Below, in pieces: positions 28,778 through 36,933 of a stretch of DNA of 64,000 bases. The DNA comes from Achromobacter seleniivolatilans (lineage in GTDB: Bacteria; Pseudomonadota; Gammaproteobacteria; Burkholderiales; Burkholderiaceae_B): NCBI RefSeq assembly GCF_030864005.1, contig NZ_CP132976.1:3782001-3846000 (forward strand). Direction: 5' to 3'. The position numbers and the translations under genes were made by a program. The first letter of the stretch is position 1; every line of letters begins with the position of its first letter. The notes beneath the pieces were generated by a model. That model ran no database searches. It was given only the letters and a program-made list of their open reading frames with translations, and had not been told where the DNA came from.

Positions 28778-29833
28778 TTACGCCGAAGGCGGCGGCAGTA
28801 GCGGCACGGGGGCGCGTTCTTTTCCGAAGACGGACCGGTATGCCAGGATGTTGAACACCAGCACCACGGGGATACCCACGACGGCTCCGGCCAGCACCAG
28901 GCGCATCGAACTCAGCGCGCCTGCGCCATCCCACAAGGTCATGTCGTCCAGAATCAAGTAGGGGAACAGGCTGTAGGCCAGTCCGCTCAACATCAGCAGA
29001 AACAAGGCCACACACAGCACGAACGGCAGCCAGCTGAAGCGGTCCGCCTTGCCCGGCAAGCGGGCAAGCACCATTTCAGCGGCAACAAAACCCGCCAGCA
29101 TCAAGACCCAGACCGTAGCGGCCAGGCTCAGGTGCGCGATGTTGCTCCATTTGTAGAAGATACCGGCATTGGCCAGCCCCAGCGTCACGGCAATCGCCAC
29201 CATGCCCACGGCCGTCCAGCGGATGGCGTGGCGGGCCCAGTTGGCGGCGCGGCGTTGCAGATCGCCATCGACCCGCATCACCAGCCACGATGCGCCCAGC
29301 AGCACGTAGGCGGCCACCGCGCACAAGCCCACGAACATAGCGAACCAGCCATAGCCCGCGTCGGATTGGTAGCCGGTTGCAATCCGCCCCAGCAACATGC
29401 CTTGGCCGAAGGCGGTGATGATTGATCCGGCCCAGAACGCGAATATCCAGCGCGGCTTCATTTCGTTGCGCGCGCGAATGCGGAATTCAAACGACACGCT
29501 GCGCAGCACGACGCCCAGCACCATGAAGGTCAGCGGGCCGTAAAGCTTGCCCAGCACCGCTCCCCAGGCAAACGGAAAGGCCGCCGCAAACAAGCCCATG
29601 CCCAAGAGCAGCCAGAATTCGTTCGCGTCGCGCCAGGGACTTAAGAGCGACATCATGCGGCCGCGTTCGTGCTCAGGCGCCAGCTGCAACAGAATACCCA
29701 CGCCCAAGTCAAAGCCATCCAGCACCATGCCCGCGGCGATCACCACGAACAGCAGGCCCATGAACGCCAGCGGCATCCAGAAGGAAGGATCATCGGGACT
29801 CAGCCCTTGCGAGGCCGCCAACATGGCGATCAT
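28778..29833 (-). CDS. cydB: Cytochrome bd-type oxidase subunit II (CydB homologue)
   Basis: A 351-residue protein with about eight to nine membrane helices. The conserved first-helix motif is present (GMVLDGFDLGVGILLQL), and SPWRDANEFWLLLGMGLFAAAFP corresponds to the WDGNEVWL-type second helix, with the first Trp shifted. In canonical bd oxidases CydB forms a pseudosymmetric partner of CydA and binds no heme in most cases. ATG 29833 overlaps the cydA TGA by four bases (ATGA), so the genes are translationally coupled. Longer upstream frames are the cydA shadow. The length is somewhat below E. coli CydB (379). Confidence 0.85.
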   Translation of the reverse strand: MIAMLAASQGLSPDDPSFWMPLAFMGLLFVVIAAGMVLDGFDLGVGILLQLAPEHERGRMMSLLSPWRDANEFWLLLGMGLFAAAFPFAWGAVLGKLYGPLTFMVLGVVLRSVSFEFRIRARNEMKPRWIFAFWAGSIITAFGQGMLLGRIATGYQSDAGYGWFAMFVGLCAVAAYVLLGASWLVMRVDGDLQRRAANWARHAIRWTAVGMVAIAVTLGLANAGIFYKWSNIAHLSLAATVWVLMLAGFVAAEMVLARLPGKADRFSWLPFVLCVALFLLMLSGLAYSLFPYLILDDMTLWDGAGALSSMRLVLAGAVVGIPVVLVFNILAYRSVFGKERAPVPLLPPPSA

Positions 29834-31173
29834 GGCGTACCCCCGCCCAGTTTGCGCACGGGCACGACACCGTACCGGGCCGCGTGAAACAGCATGCCGG
29901 CAAACGCGGCCAGCAACAACGCATACAACACGCCGTAGCCGAGCAGCCCGTACAGCAAAGTGCTGGAAGCCGTGGGACCCAGCACCTCGGATTGCGTGAT
30001 GGTGCCGTTCACCGCAAACGGCTGCAGGCCAATGATGGACACCCACCAGCTCGCCACCACGGCGATACCGCCCGAGAACATCATGCTGCACAGCATGCGA
30101 TGCCACCATTTCGGCAGCGTCGACAAATCCAGCCCGCGCCGGAAGGTGCGCAGGAATGTGATGCACGCCACCACCAGCATCAACAGGCCCAGCCCCACCG
30201 CCACACGCAGCGACCAGAAGGTCAGCGCTACCGGCGGCAGCATGCCCGAGTACTTGTCCAGGCCTTGATAGGTGCCGTCCGGATTGCGATGCAGCCACAT
30301 GCCCCCGGCGTTGCGGAAGGTCAGATCATTCACGTTGGTATGGGCGCGAGCGTCTGGCCAGCCGAAAAGCACCAACTGCGGTTCAGCGCCGCTTTCCCAA
30401 AAGCCCGCCGCAGCGGCGGCCTTGGCCGGTTGCAGCTTGGCCATCATCTGGCCAGCGCCAGTTGCGACAGGCACCTGCAGAAAAGCCGCCACCACGGCAA
30501 TCACCAGCGCGGTCTTGAAGGAATTGCGTTCGCCATCGCCCAGCGGGCGGCGCAGCGCCTGCAAGGCGGTGACGCCCATCATCAGAAACGAAGCGGCCAG
30601 AGCCGCGCCAACGGCCACCACGGCCATCCGCCAGCCCACTGACGGGTTCAGCACCACGGCCACCCAGTCATAGACCTGATAGCGCCCATCGACCAGCACG
30701 GCGCCGTCCGGGGTCTGCATCCAGGACTGCAAAGCCAGCACCCAGAACACCGCCACCAACTGGCCCACGGCTACCATCAGCACCGCCAGCGTATGCGCGC
30801 CGTCGGACACCCGGCGCTGGCCGAACAGCATGACGCCCAGAAAACACGATTTCAGGATGAAGACCGACAGGATGCCGTAGCCCAGCAACGGGCCGGCCAC
30901 ATTGCCGATCTTGTCCATCAGCCCGGACCACAGGCTGCCCAACTGGATCAGGACCGGCACGCTGGCTGCCAGGGTCAGCACGAAAGCCAGCGCAAAGATG
31001 CGCACCCAGAAGCGGTAAGCCGCCGTCCAGCCGCTGCGGCCCGACCAGCGCGCGCGTATCTTGAAAAACAGCAGAATCCAGGCAAGCGCCAGGGAAACGG
31101 CCAGAAAAAGCGCCAGAAAGCTCAGGCTGGCCACGAACTGCGCACGGGCCAGAGATAGAGTGGAGATATCCAT
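29830..31173 (-). CDS. Cytochrome bd subunit I homologue lacking heme ligands
   Basis: A 447-residue membrane protein of the CydA/CioA family, with the short Q-loop of the cyanide-insensitive type. Family identity is clear from GNVAGPLLGY (90-99), SWMQTP (150-155), LQPAK (247-251) and FWSLRVAVGLGLL (319-331). But the residues that in E. coli CydA ligate heme are replaced: His19 becomes Leu20, Glu99 Gly100, Glu107 Lys108, His186 Val185, Met393 Ala325. Glu257 becomes Ala256 and GRQPW becomes GLQPF. The frame is intact and coupled to cydB. I start at ATG 31173, which begins MDISTLSLARAQF; it diverges from glnS. Catalysis of O2 reduction is therefore doubtful, and no symbol is given. Confidence 0.85.
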   Translation of the reverse strand: MDISTLSLARAQFVASLSFLALFLAVSLALAWILLFFKIRARWSGRSGWTAAYRFWVRIFALAFVLTLAASVPVLIQLGSLWSGLMDKIGNVAGPLLGYGILSVFILKSCFLGVMLFGQRRVSDGAHTLAVLMVAVGQLVAVFWVLALQSWMQTPDGAVLVDGRYQVYDWVAVVLNPSVGWRMAVVAVGAALAASFLMMGVTALQALRRPLGDGERNSFKTALVIAVVAAFLQVPVATGAGQMMAKLQPAKAAAAAGFWESGAEPQLVLFGWPDARAHTNVNDLTFRNAGGMWLHRNPDGTYQGLDKYSGMLPPVALTFWSLRVAVGLGLLMLVVACITFLRTFRRGLDLSTLPKWWHRMLCSMMFSGGIAVVASWWVSIIGLQPFAVNGTITQSEVLGPTASSTLLYGLLGYGVLYALLLAAFAGMLFHAARYGVVPVRKLGGGTP

Positions 31174-31309
31174 AATGGCCCGTAGTGTAGAGCCAGTTAC
31201 AAGGCTGTGGGGGCAGTTTGAAACCGGTTGCAGGGGCTCGGAAAAGGCCTCGCCTGCGGAACGTGGCAAAATTGACGCTTTGTCGCCGCTTTTTCCTATT
31301 CTTTCAAGA

Positions 31310-33079
31310 ATGACCACCGCCACGACGCCGACCCCAGCCGCATCCAATTTCCTGCTAAACATCGTCCAGGACGACCTTGAAGCCAACCGCTTCCAGGGCA
31401 AACGTTGGGCGGGCAAGCCTGGCCCGGCCGCCGTGCAACAGCAGGGGGAGCCGGACCCGGCCCGTATCCGCACCCGCTTCCCGCCGGAACCCAACGGTTA
31501 CCTGCACATTGGTCACGCCAAGAGCATTTGCGTGAACTTTGGCCTGGCGCGCGATTTCGGCGGTGTCTGTCACCTGCGCTTTGACGACACCAACCCCGAG
31601 AAAGAAGACCAGGAATACGTCGACGCCATCATCGAGGCCGTACGCTGGCTGGGTTTTGACTGGAAAGCCGCCAATGGCCAGGAAAACCTGTATTTCGCCA
31701 GTGATTACTTTGGCTACATGTACGAGTTCGCCGAGGCGCTGGTGGAAGCTGGCCACGCCTACGTTGACGAGCAAAGCCCTGACGAGATCCGCGCCAACCG
31801 CGGCACCTTGACCGAACCCGGCAACGACTCGCCCTGGCGCAACCGCCCGGCGGCTGAGTCGATCACGCTGCTGCGCGAAATGCGCGACGGCAAGCACCCG
31901 GACGGCAGCCTGGTGCTGCGAGCGAAGATCAACATGGCTTCGCCCAACATCAATTTGCGCGACCCGGTCATGTACCGCGTTCGCCATGCCACTCACCACC
32001 GCACGGGCAACCAATGGTGCATCTACCCGATGTACAGCTGGGCGCACCCCGTGGAAGACGCGCTGGAAGGCATCACGCACAGCGTCTGCACGCTTGAATT
32101 CGAAGACCAGCGCCCGTTCTACGATTGGATACTGACGCGCCTGGCCGAACTGGGCAAGCTGGCTCAACCGTTGCCCCATCAGTATGAATTCGCCCGCCTG
32201 AACCTGAGCTATATCGTGACCAGCAAGCGCAAGCTGCTGCAACTGGTGCGCGAAGGCCACGTCGACGGCTGGGACGATCCCCGCATGCCGACGATCTTCG
32301 GTCTGCGCCGCCGCGGCTACACGCCGGCCTCGATCCGCCTGTTCTGCGACCGCACCGCCGTGTCCAAGTCCGATTCGCGCATCGACTACAGCCTGCTGGA
32401 ACAAGCCGTGCGCGACGATCTGGACCCGATCGCCGACCGCTCGGTTGCTGTGCTGGACCCGATCAAGCTGGTGATCACCAATTACCCGGAAGGCCAGACC
32501 GAAGCCTGCACCGCGCCGCGTAATCCGCACAACCCGGAAGCCGGCGTGCGCGAATTCCCGCTGTCGCGCGAGCTCTGGATTGAGCGCGACGACTTCCGCG
32601 AGGAAGCGCCCAAGAAATATTTCCGCCTGTTCCCCGGCAACACCGTGCGCCTGAAGTACGGTTATGTCGTGCGCTGCACAGGGTTCACCAAGAACGACGC
32701 AGGCGAAGTGGTTGAAGTGCAGGCCGAGTACCTGCCGGATACCAAGAGCGGCACGCCGGGCGCCGACAGCGTCAAGGTGAAGGGCAATATCACCTGGGTC
32801 AGCGCCGCCCACGCGATACCCGCCCAGATCCACCTGTACGACCGCCTGTTCGCTGATGCGCGGCCGGATGGCGGCGACAAGGACTTCCTGACCTGCCTGA
32901 ACCCGAACTCCAAGCAGACCGTCACGGCCTGGCTGGAACCGGGCACTGTCGCCACGCCGGGCGCCGCATGGCAGTTCGAACGCCTGGGTTATTTCACGGC
33001 TGACCTGAAAGAATCCACCGCAGACGCCCCAGTGCTGAACCGCACCGTGACCCTGCGCGATTCGTGGACACAGGGCTGA
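31310..33079 (+). CDS. glnS: Glutaminyl-tRNA synthetase
   Basis: A 589-residue class I synthetase. The HIGH motif appears in PEPNGYLHIGHAKSICVNFG, the KMSKS-equivalent in LSYIVTSKRKLLQLV, and the Gln-specific stretch FDDTNPEKEDQEYVDAI follows the active site; the C-terminal beta barrels bind the anticodon. It attaches Gln to tRNA-Gln. The longer frame starts within cydA; ATG 31310 begins the lineage-typical short Thr/Ala-rich tail, though its ribosome site is weak. A strong intrinsic terminator follows. Confidence 0.96.
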   Translation: MTTATTPTPAASNFLLNIVQDDLEANRFQGKRWAGKPGPAAVQQQGEPDPARIRTRFPPEPNGYLHIGHAKSICVNFGLARDFGGVCHLRFDDTNPEKEDQEYVDAIIEAVRWLGFDWKAANGQENLYFASDYFGYMYEFAEALVEAGHAYVDEQSPDEIRANRGTLTEPGNDSPWRNRPAAESITLLREMRDGKHPDGSLVLRAKINMASPNINLRDPVMYRVRHATHHRTGNQWCIYPMYSWAHPVEDALEGITHSVCTLEFEDQRPFYDWILTRLAELGKLAQPLPHQYEFARLNLSYIVTSKRKLLQLVREGHVDGWDDPRMPTIFGLRRRGYTPASIRLFCDRTAVSKSDSRIDYSLLEQAVRDDLDPIADRSVAVLDPIKLVITNYPEGQTEACTAPRNPHNPEAGVREFPLSRELWIERDDFREEAPKKYFRLFPGNTVRLKYGYVVRCTGFTKNDAGEVVEVQAEYLPDTKSGTPGADSVKVKGNITWVSAAHAIPAQIHLYDRLFADARPDGGDKDFLTCLNPNSKQTVTAWLEPGTVATPGAAWQFERLGYFTADLKESTADAPVLNRTVTLRDSWTQG

Positions 33080-33098
33080 CCGGCTCTGGCTACGCGAG

Positions 33099-33123
33099 AA
33101 AAGCGCCCTTGGGCGCTTTTTTT
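33099..33123 (+). terminator. Intrinsic terminator of glnS
   Basis: AAAAGCGCCC-TT-GGGCGCTTTT followed by further T residues: an 8- to 10-bp stem and a seven-T run, 20 bases past the glnS stop. Confidence 0.9.
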
Positions 33124-33284
33124 GTGCCCGTACGGTGAACAGCGCGCCATCCGCTGCGAAGACGGGGCGGACACACCTGGTGATCAAGGTCTTGCAACCG
33201 GGCTGGGCGGGTTATCATCCCCGACAATCCGCAGCCGGTTGAACGCGCGTCCTCCAGACCCGCGAGCCGCCAGCCTATATCAAG

Positions 33285-34178
33285 ATGAATACTGAATCCC
33301 TAGCCCTGGACTTCAAAAGCGCCACCCTGTATGCCATCCGGGTGGTTCTGCACAGCGCCGACCCTGAACGCCTGAACGCCGCGCTCGCCAAGCGCATGGC
33401 GGACGCCGGCAGCTTCTTCGAGAACGAGCCCGTCGTCATCGACGCCAGCCGTGTGGACGAGAAGATCGATTGGGCGGCGCTGGTCGCCGCCTTGCGCGAA
33501 CACAATCTGCCCCCCATCGGCGTCGTGGCCGAAGGCGCCAACCTGGAGGCCGCACGCGCGGCAGGCTTGACGCCGGTTGAGCTGTCCACGCCCGCCGCAC
33601 GGCCCGTCCCCGTGGTCGACACGGCCCCGCCGAATGATGTGTCGACACCCGTGCCCTCGGTGCCTGCAGCGGCGGTTGAAACCGCGTTGGCCCCGACCGA
33701 CACATCGGCAGCCGATGCGGAAACCGAAAAGCCAGTTACGGCCAAGGCCGGCGCGGCCGCAAGCAAGACCGAGCCGATGCCAGCGCGCGAAGCCAGCAGC
33801 ACCACGTCGGCGCCCAGCCCGACGCAAGCTGCTCCGCACTCCTCTTCAGCGCTGGTCATTACCAAGCCGTTGCGTTCGGGCCAGCGCGTCTACGCGCGCC
33901 ACACGGATCTGGTCGTGATCGGCATGGTCAGCCAAGGGGCGGAAGTCATCGCCGACGGCAACATCCATATTTACGGCCCCTTGCGCGGCAAGGCCATGGC
34001 CGGTGCGCGCGGCGATACGTCCGCACGCATTTTCACCACGCATCTGGACGCCGAATTGCTGGCGGTTGCCGGGGTGTACCGGGTGGTGGAAGACAAGCTG
34101 GACCGCAGCTTGCAGAATCAGGCCGCATTGGTCCGCCTGGATGGCGACACTTTGCGGATCGAGGCCCTGAAGGCCTGA
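33285..34178 (+). CDS. minC: Septum site-determining protein MinC
   Basis: A 297-residue inhibitor of FtsZ ring assembly. The N-terminal FtsZ-inhibiting domain (residues 1-105, including [17 protein letters not shown]) is linked by a long Pro/Ala/Thr/Ser-rich stretch (about 110-180) to the C-terminal right-handed beta helix ([35 protein letters not shown]), which dimerises and binds MinD. The linker is longer than in E. coli (protein 231 there). It leads the minCDE operon, 118 bases before minD. Confidence 0.95.
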   Translation: MNTESLALDFKSATLYAIRVVLHSADPERLNAALAKRMADAGSFFENEPVVIDASRVDEKIDWAALVAALREHNLPPIGVVAEGANLEAARAAGLTPVELSTPAARPVPVVDTAPPNDVSTPVPSVPAAAVETALAPTDTSAADAETEKPVTAKAGAAASKTEPMPAREASSTTSAPSPTQAAPHSSSALVITKPLRSGQRVYARHTDLVVIGMVSQGAEVIADGNIHIYGPLRGKAMAGARGDTSARIFTTHLDAELLAVAGVYRVVEDKLDRSLQNQAALVRLDGDTLRIEALKA

Positions 34179-34296
34179 AAAACCTGGGCGGCGTCTACTA
34201 GCGCCGCGCACGTCTCAACACATTATGTAAGAAGCCTTACAAGGGCTTTTTGCTTTACGATAACGCGATTTATTCGAACATAAGGGTTTGATCGTC

Positions 34297-35112
34297 ATGA
34301 CACGCATTGTTGTGGTGACTTCCGGCAAAGGCGGCGTGGGTAAAACCACGACGAGCGCCAGTTTTTCCGCGGGCCTCGCGATGCGGGGCCACAAGACCGC
34401 TGTCATCGACTTCGATGTCGGCCTGCGCAATCTCGACCTCATCATGGGCTGCGAGCGTCGCGTGGTGTACGACTTCGTCAATGTGATCCAGGGCGAAGCC
34501 ACCCTCAACCAGGCGCTGATCAAGGACAAGCAGCTTGAAAACCTGTTCATCCTGCCCGCCTCGCAAACGCGCGATAAAGACGCGCTGACGCAGGAAGGCG
34601 TGGAGAAGGTCATCAATGACCTGAAGGAAATGGGTTTCGAATACATCATCTGCGACTCGCCCGCCGGTATCGAAACGGGCGCGCTGATGGCAGCCTACTT
34701 CGCCGACGACGCGTTGGTCGTGACCAACCCGGAAGTGTCCTCCGTGCGCGACTCGGACCGCATCCTGGGCATCCTGGCCGCCAAGTCCAAGCGTGCCGTG
34801 GACGGCGCCGAGCCGGTCAAGGAATTCCTGCTGCTCACGCGCTACAACCCCAAGCGCGTGGTCGAAGGCGAAATGCTGTCGCTGGGCGATATCGAAGACA
34901 TCCTGCGCATCAAGCTGATCGGCGTCATCCCCGAGTCGGAAGCTGTGCTGCAAGCGTCCAACCAAGGCCTGCCGGCCATTCACCTGAAAGAGACCGACGT
35001 TTCCGAGGCCTACAAGGACGTCGTGGCCCGTTACCTTGGCGAAGACAAGGCCCTGCGCTTTACCGATTACGAAAAGCCCGGTTTCCTGAAACGCCTGTTC
35101 GGAGGCAAGTAA
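34297..35112 (+). CDS. minD: Septum site-determining ATPase MinD
   Basis: A 271-residue ParA-like ATPase. The deviant Walker A SGKGGVGKTT spans residues 9-18 with Lys11 and Lys16, switch I follows (VIDFDVGLRNLDLIMGCERR), and the C-terminal amphipathic membrane-targeting helix ends GFLKRLFGGK. ATP-bound MinD coats the membrane and recruits MinC and MinE to keep division at mid-cell. ATG 34297 is chosen over TTG 34288 because it gives the family-typical MTRIVVVTSGKGG start. minE begins three bases after its stop. Confidence 0.97.
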   Translation: MTRIVVVTSGKGGVGKTTTSASFSAGLAMRGHKTAVIDFDVGLRNLDLIMGCERRVVYDFVNVIQGEATLNQALIKDKQLENLFILPASQTRDKDALTQEGVEKVINDLKEMGFEYIICDSPAGIETGALMAAYFADDALVVTNPEVSSVRDSDRILGILAAKSKRAVDGAEPVKEFLLLTRYNPKRVVEGEMLSLGDIEDILRIKLIGVIPESEAVLQASNQGLPAIHLKETDVSEAYKDVVARYLGEDKALRFTDYEKPGFLKRLFGGK

Positions 35113-35115
35113 GCA

Positions 35116-35376
35116 ATGTCCTTCCTGTCGTTTCTGCTTGGTCAAAAGAAATCTTCCGCCTCCGTTGCCAAAGAACGGTTGCAGATCATCCTGGCCCACG
35201 AGCGGGGCCGCGGCGACTCGCCCGACTACCTGCCGCAGTTGCAGCAGGAACTTATCGCCGTCATTTCAAAGTACGTGAAGATCAACCCCGAAGACATCAA
35301 GGTGCACCTGGAACGTCAGGACACGCTGGAAGTGTTGGAAGTGAAGATCGAAATGCCGCAAAACGAAGCGCCCTGA
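35116..35376 (+). CDS. minE: Cell division topological specificity factor MinE
   Basis: An 86-residue protein beginning [19 protein letters not shown], the membrane-binding nascent helix followed by the MinD-interacting segment [11 protein letters not shown]. The C-terminal topological domain ([18 protein letters not shown]) dimerises. It drives pole-to-pole MinD oscillation. It is three bases behind minD, and the operon ends with a 32-bp palindrome and a terminator. Confidence 0.96.
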   Translation: MSFLSFLLGQKKSSASVAKERLQIILAHERGRGDSPDYLPQLQQELIAVISKYVKINPEDIKVHLERQDTLEVLEVKIEMPQNEAP

Positions 35377-35380
35377 TCTC

Positions 35381-35412
35381 GTCAATCGCGCTGGCGCGCC
35401 AGCGCGATTGAC
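35381..35412. repeat. 32-bp perfect palindrome after minE
   Basis: The 16 bases GTCAATCGCGCTGGCG are followed at once by their exact reverse complement, ending GCGCGATTGAC. It starts five bases past the minE stop and 18 bases before a separate intrinsic terminator. With no T-run it is either an mRNA-end stem-loop or a DNA site. Confidence 0.9.
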
Positions 35413-35426
35413 TTGCGCTTGACGAT

Positions 35427-35460
35427 AAAAAAACGCCTGGCGATGCCAGGCGTTTGCTTT
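35427..35460. terminator. Bidirectional terminator between minE and the lipoprotein gene
   Basis: AAACGCCTGGC-GAT-GCCAGGCGTTT is an 11-bp stem with a 3-base loop. It is followed on the plus strand by GCTTTT and preceded by AAAAAA, which becomes a T-run on the minus strand, so it can end both minCDE and the convergent lipoprotein transcript. Confidence 0.88.
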
Positions 35461-35472
35461 TGACGATGCGGC

Positions 35473-35697
35473 TCAGCGTTTGCCGACCTGATCGCCGATC
35501 ACCCCACCGATCGCTGCTCCGCCCACCGTACCCAGAATCCCGCCGTTAGTGATCACGGCGCCAGCGACACCGCCCAACGCGGCGCCACCCACGGTGCTCT
35601 TTTGGCGATGGCTCATGCCGTCCCAGGAAGAGCAGCCGGCCATGGCGGCGGTCATTACAAGTGCAATACAGATTTTGGAAAGCGATGCGATTTTCAT
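35473..35697 (-). CDS. Glycine-zipper lipoprotein (OsmB-like)
   Basis: A 74-residue predicted outer- or inner-membrane lipoprotein. The lipobox is MAGC with Cys20, after the hydrophobic core of the signal peptide. The mature part has a glycine-zipper helical hairpin (GGAALGGVAGAVITNGG and TVGGAAIGGVIGDQVG) as in OsmB and 17-kDa antigen relatives. I use ATG 35697, with GGAG at 35702-35705 reading back; the longer frame lacks support. OsmB-type proteins are often stress-induced, but no operator is visible. Confidence 0.8.
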   Translation of the reverse strand: MKIASLSKICIALVMTAAMAGCSSWDGMSHRQKSTVGGAALGGVAGAVITNGGILGTVGGAAIGGVIGDQVGKR

Positions 35698-35887
35698 GGT
35701 GAGACTCCTATTCTTGTACCCGGGGCCGCACCAATGGACTTGATGCGAGCGAGCGGTCCCCATATGGGTTTAGAGCTTTCAGGATCTCAAAATATTCATG
35801 CTGGGGGTGTTAGGTTTACCCAGGAATTGTGTCAAACGGAGAGTGAATCTTTTCATCTCCCCGGGACAATGTTGCAGGCGGCCGCCG

Positions 35888-36421
35888 CTATTTGACCAGA
35901 CGTAACACGTCGCGGAATCGCTGGTGCTCGCAAGTCTCCATCCATTCAAATATTGCCATCTCGGACGTCACGATCTCTGCACCATGCGCACGCGCGCGAC
36001 GCAATGCCGCGTGATGATCAGACGGTTTGCGTGAACCTGCCGCATCCGACACCAGCACCGCGTTGTAGCCCATGTCCGCCAGGCCAATAACGGTTTGCAG
36101 CACGCAGATGTGGGCCTCGCAGCCCGCCACCAGAATGGTTTTGCGCGCGGCCGGCAGCCACGCTTCAAAACCGGGTTCGCGAGCGGACGAGAAATGCATC
36201 TTCTGGAACGTGGACTGCACGATCTCGCGCAGCGGCTCCACGGTAACGCCAAGCATCTTGCTGTGATGTTCGGTGGCGATGACGGGCACATCCAGCAGGC
36301 GGGCCGCCTGCGCGAGTTTGTGGGCGGTATTCAACACGGCTTCGCCATCGTGAATGACGGGCATCAACCTGCCCTGCATATCGACGATGAGAAAGGTGGA
36401 ATCGGAGGCGTGCAGCAGCAT
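35888..36421 (-). CDS. Isochorismatase-family cysteine hydrolase
   Basis: A 177-residue protein of the isochorismatase-like fold. It has the catalytic Asp in TFLIVDMQGRLMPV, a Lys candidate in STFQKMHFS, and the nucleophile Cys in VAGCEAHICVLQTV (second Cys of that stretch), the last following the cis-peptide region. Relatives include YcaC and nicotinamidases; the real substrate is unknown. ATG 36421 is used because GGAG lies eight bases upstream; the frame open to 36514 runs into the decayed vapC region. Confidence 0.83.
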   Translation of the reverse strand: MLLHASDSTFLIVDMQGRLMPVIHDGEAVLNTAHKLAQAARLLDVPVIATEHHSKMLGVTVEPLREIVQSTFQKMHFSSAREPGFEAWLPAARKTILVAGCEAHICVLQTVIGLADMGYNAVLVSDAAGSRKPSDHHAALRRARAHGAEIVTSEMAIFEWMETCEHQRFRDVLRLVK

Positions 36422-36510
36422 GAGGAAATCTCCGGCAATCCTGCGGATGGAAATAGTCGAGAGCGAGGGGCGCAAACCCTTCGCTGCAAACTTAATGATA
36501 TAGCGGCGGC

Positions 36511-36614
36511 TCAACGTAAATGCAGCGCCTCGTCATGGCGAACCCTGGCTATTTGCGGCAGCTGCTTCAGCGTACCCGGTGATCAATCCAGATCGACGTA
36601 TCAACCAGGATCAT
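36511..36614 (-). pseudogene. Remnant of a VapC-type toxin gene
   Basis: ATG 36614 starts the typical PIN-domain opening MILVDTSIWIDH, with the first catalytic Asp, but after HRVR it hits a stop. In another frame a fragment of a middle VapC helix follows directly: LKQLPQIARVRHDEALHL. This looks like an internal deletion that also shifted the frame. The start overlaps the vapB end by 14 bases, as in working vapBC pairs. No downstream toxin remainder was seen, so it cannot encode an active nuclease. Confidence 0.65.
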
Positions 36615-36810
36615 TGGCGGTCTCCGTTTGCCGCCTGGGAGTCAGCGTCAATGGAAACGAACTGCCGCCCTGCTTCGCCAGCCGCTTGGCGGCCTCTTTT
36701 CGCACCAGAGTGATCAGCGCTTGCTGCACCAGTGTCGATACCTCTTGGATACCGGTGTAGGCGCGCGCCTTTTCAAGCAAGTCATCGTCCAGCGTCACAG
36801 TCGTCCGCAT
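36601..36810 (-). CDS. vapB: VapB-type antitoxin (orphan)
   Basis: A 69-residue ribbon-helix-helix protein: MRTTVTLDDDLLEKARAYTG, the DNA-binding strand and helices, then a VQQALITLVRKEAAKRL helix and a polar tail. VapB proteins repress their own operon and neutralise the VapC endoribonuclease. GAGG lies five bases before ATG 36810. The partner toxin gene just downstream is broken, so this is an orphan antitoxin and may persist as a repressor. Confidence 0.8.
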   Translation of the reverse strand: MRTTVTLDDDLLEKARAYTGIQEVSTLVQQALITLVRKEAAKRLAKQGGSSFPLTLTPRRQTETANDPG

Positions 36811-36878
36811 GTTTGCCTCGCAACAGAAGATGAATCAAAAAACACCTCTTTTCATACATCTGCTGATTCTCACAGCCC

Positions 36879-36912
36879 AAAAAAAATCCCGGCGCATTGG
36901 CCGGGATTTCTC
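36879..36912 (-). terminator. Intrinsic terminator of ettA
   Basis: On the minus strand GAAATCCCGGCCAATGCGCCGGGATT forms a 10-bp stem, followed by at least seven T residues. It begins about 22 bases after the ettA stop. Confidence 0.88.
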
Positions 36913-36933
36913 AGACTCTTTACTGGCTGACGC

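Noticed and set aside
29834..30298. Long N-terminal extension of cydB upstream of 29833
   Set aside because: It overlaps cydA in another frame, and the ATGA overlap with a family-typical start marks the real beginning.
31061..31309. N-terminal extension of glnS into the cydA gene
   Set aside because: It is antisense to cydA and lacks any synthetase sequence.
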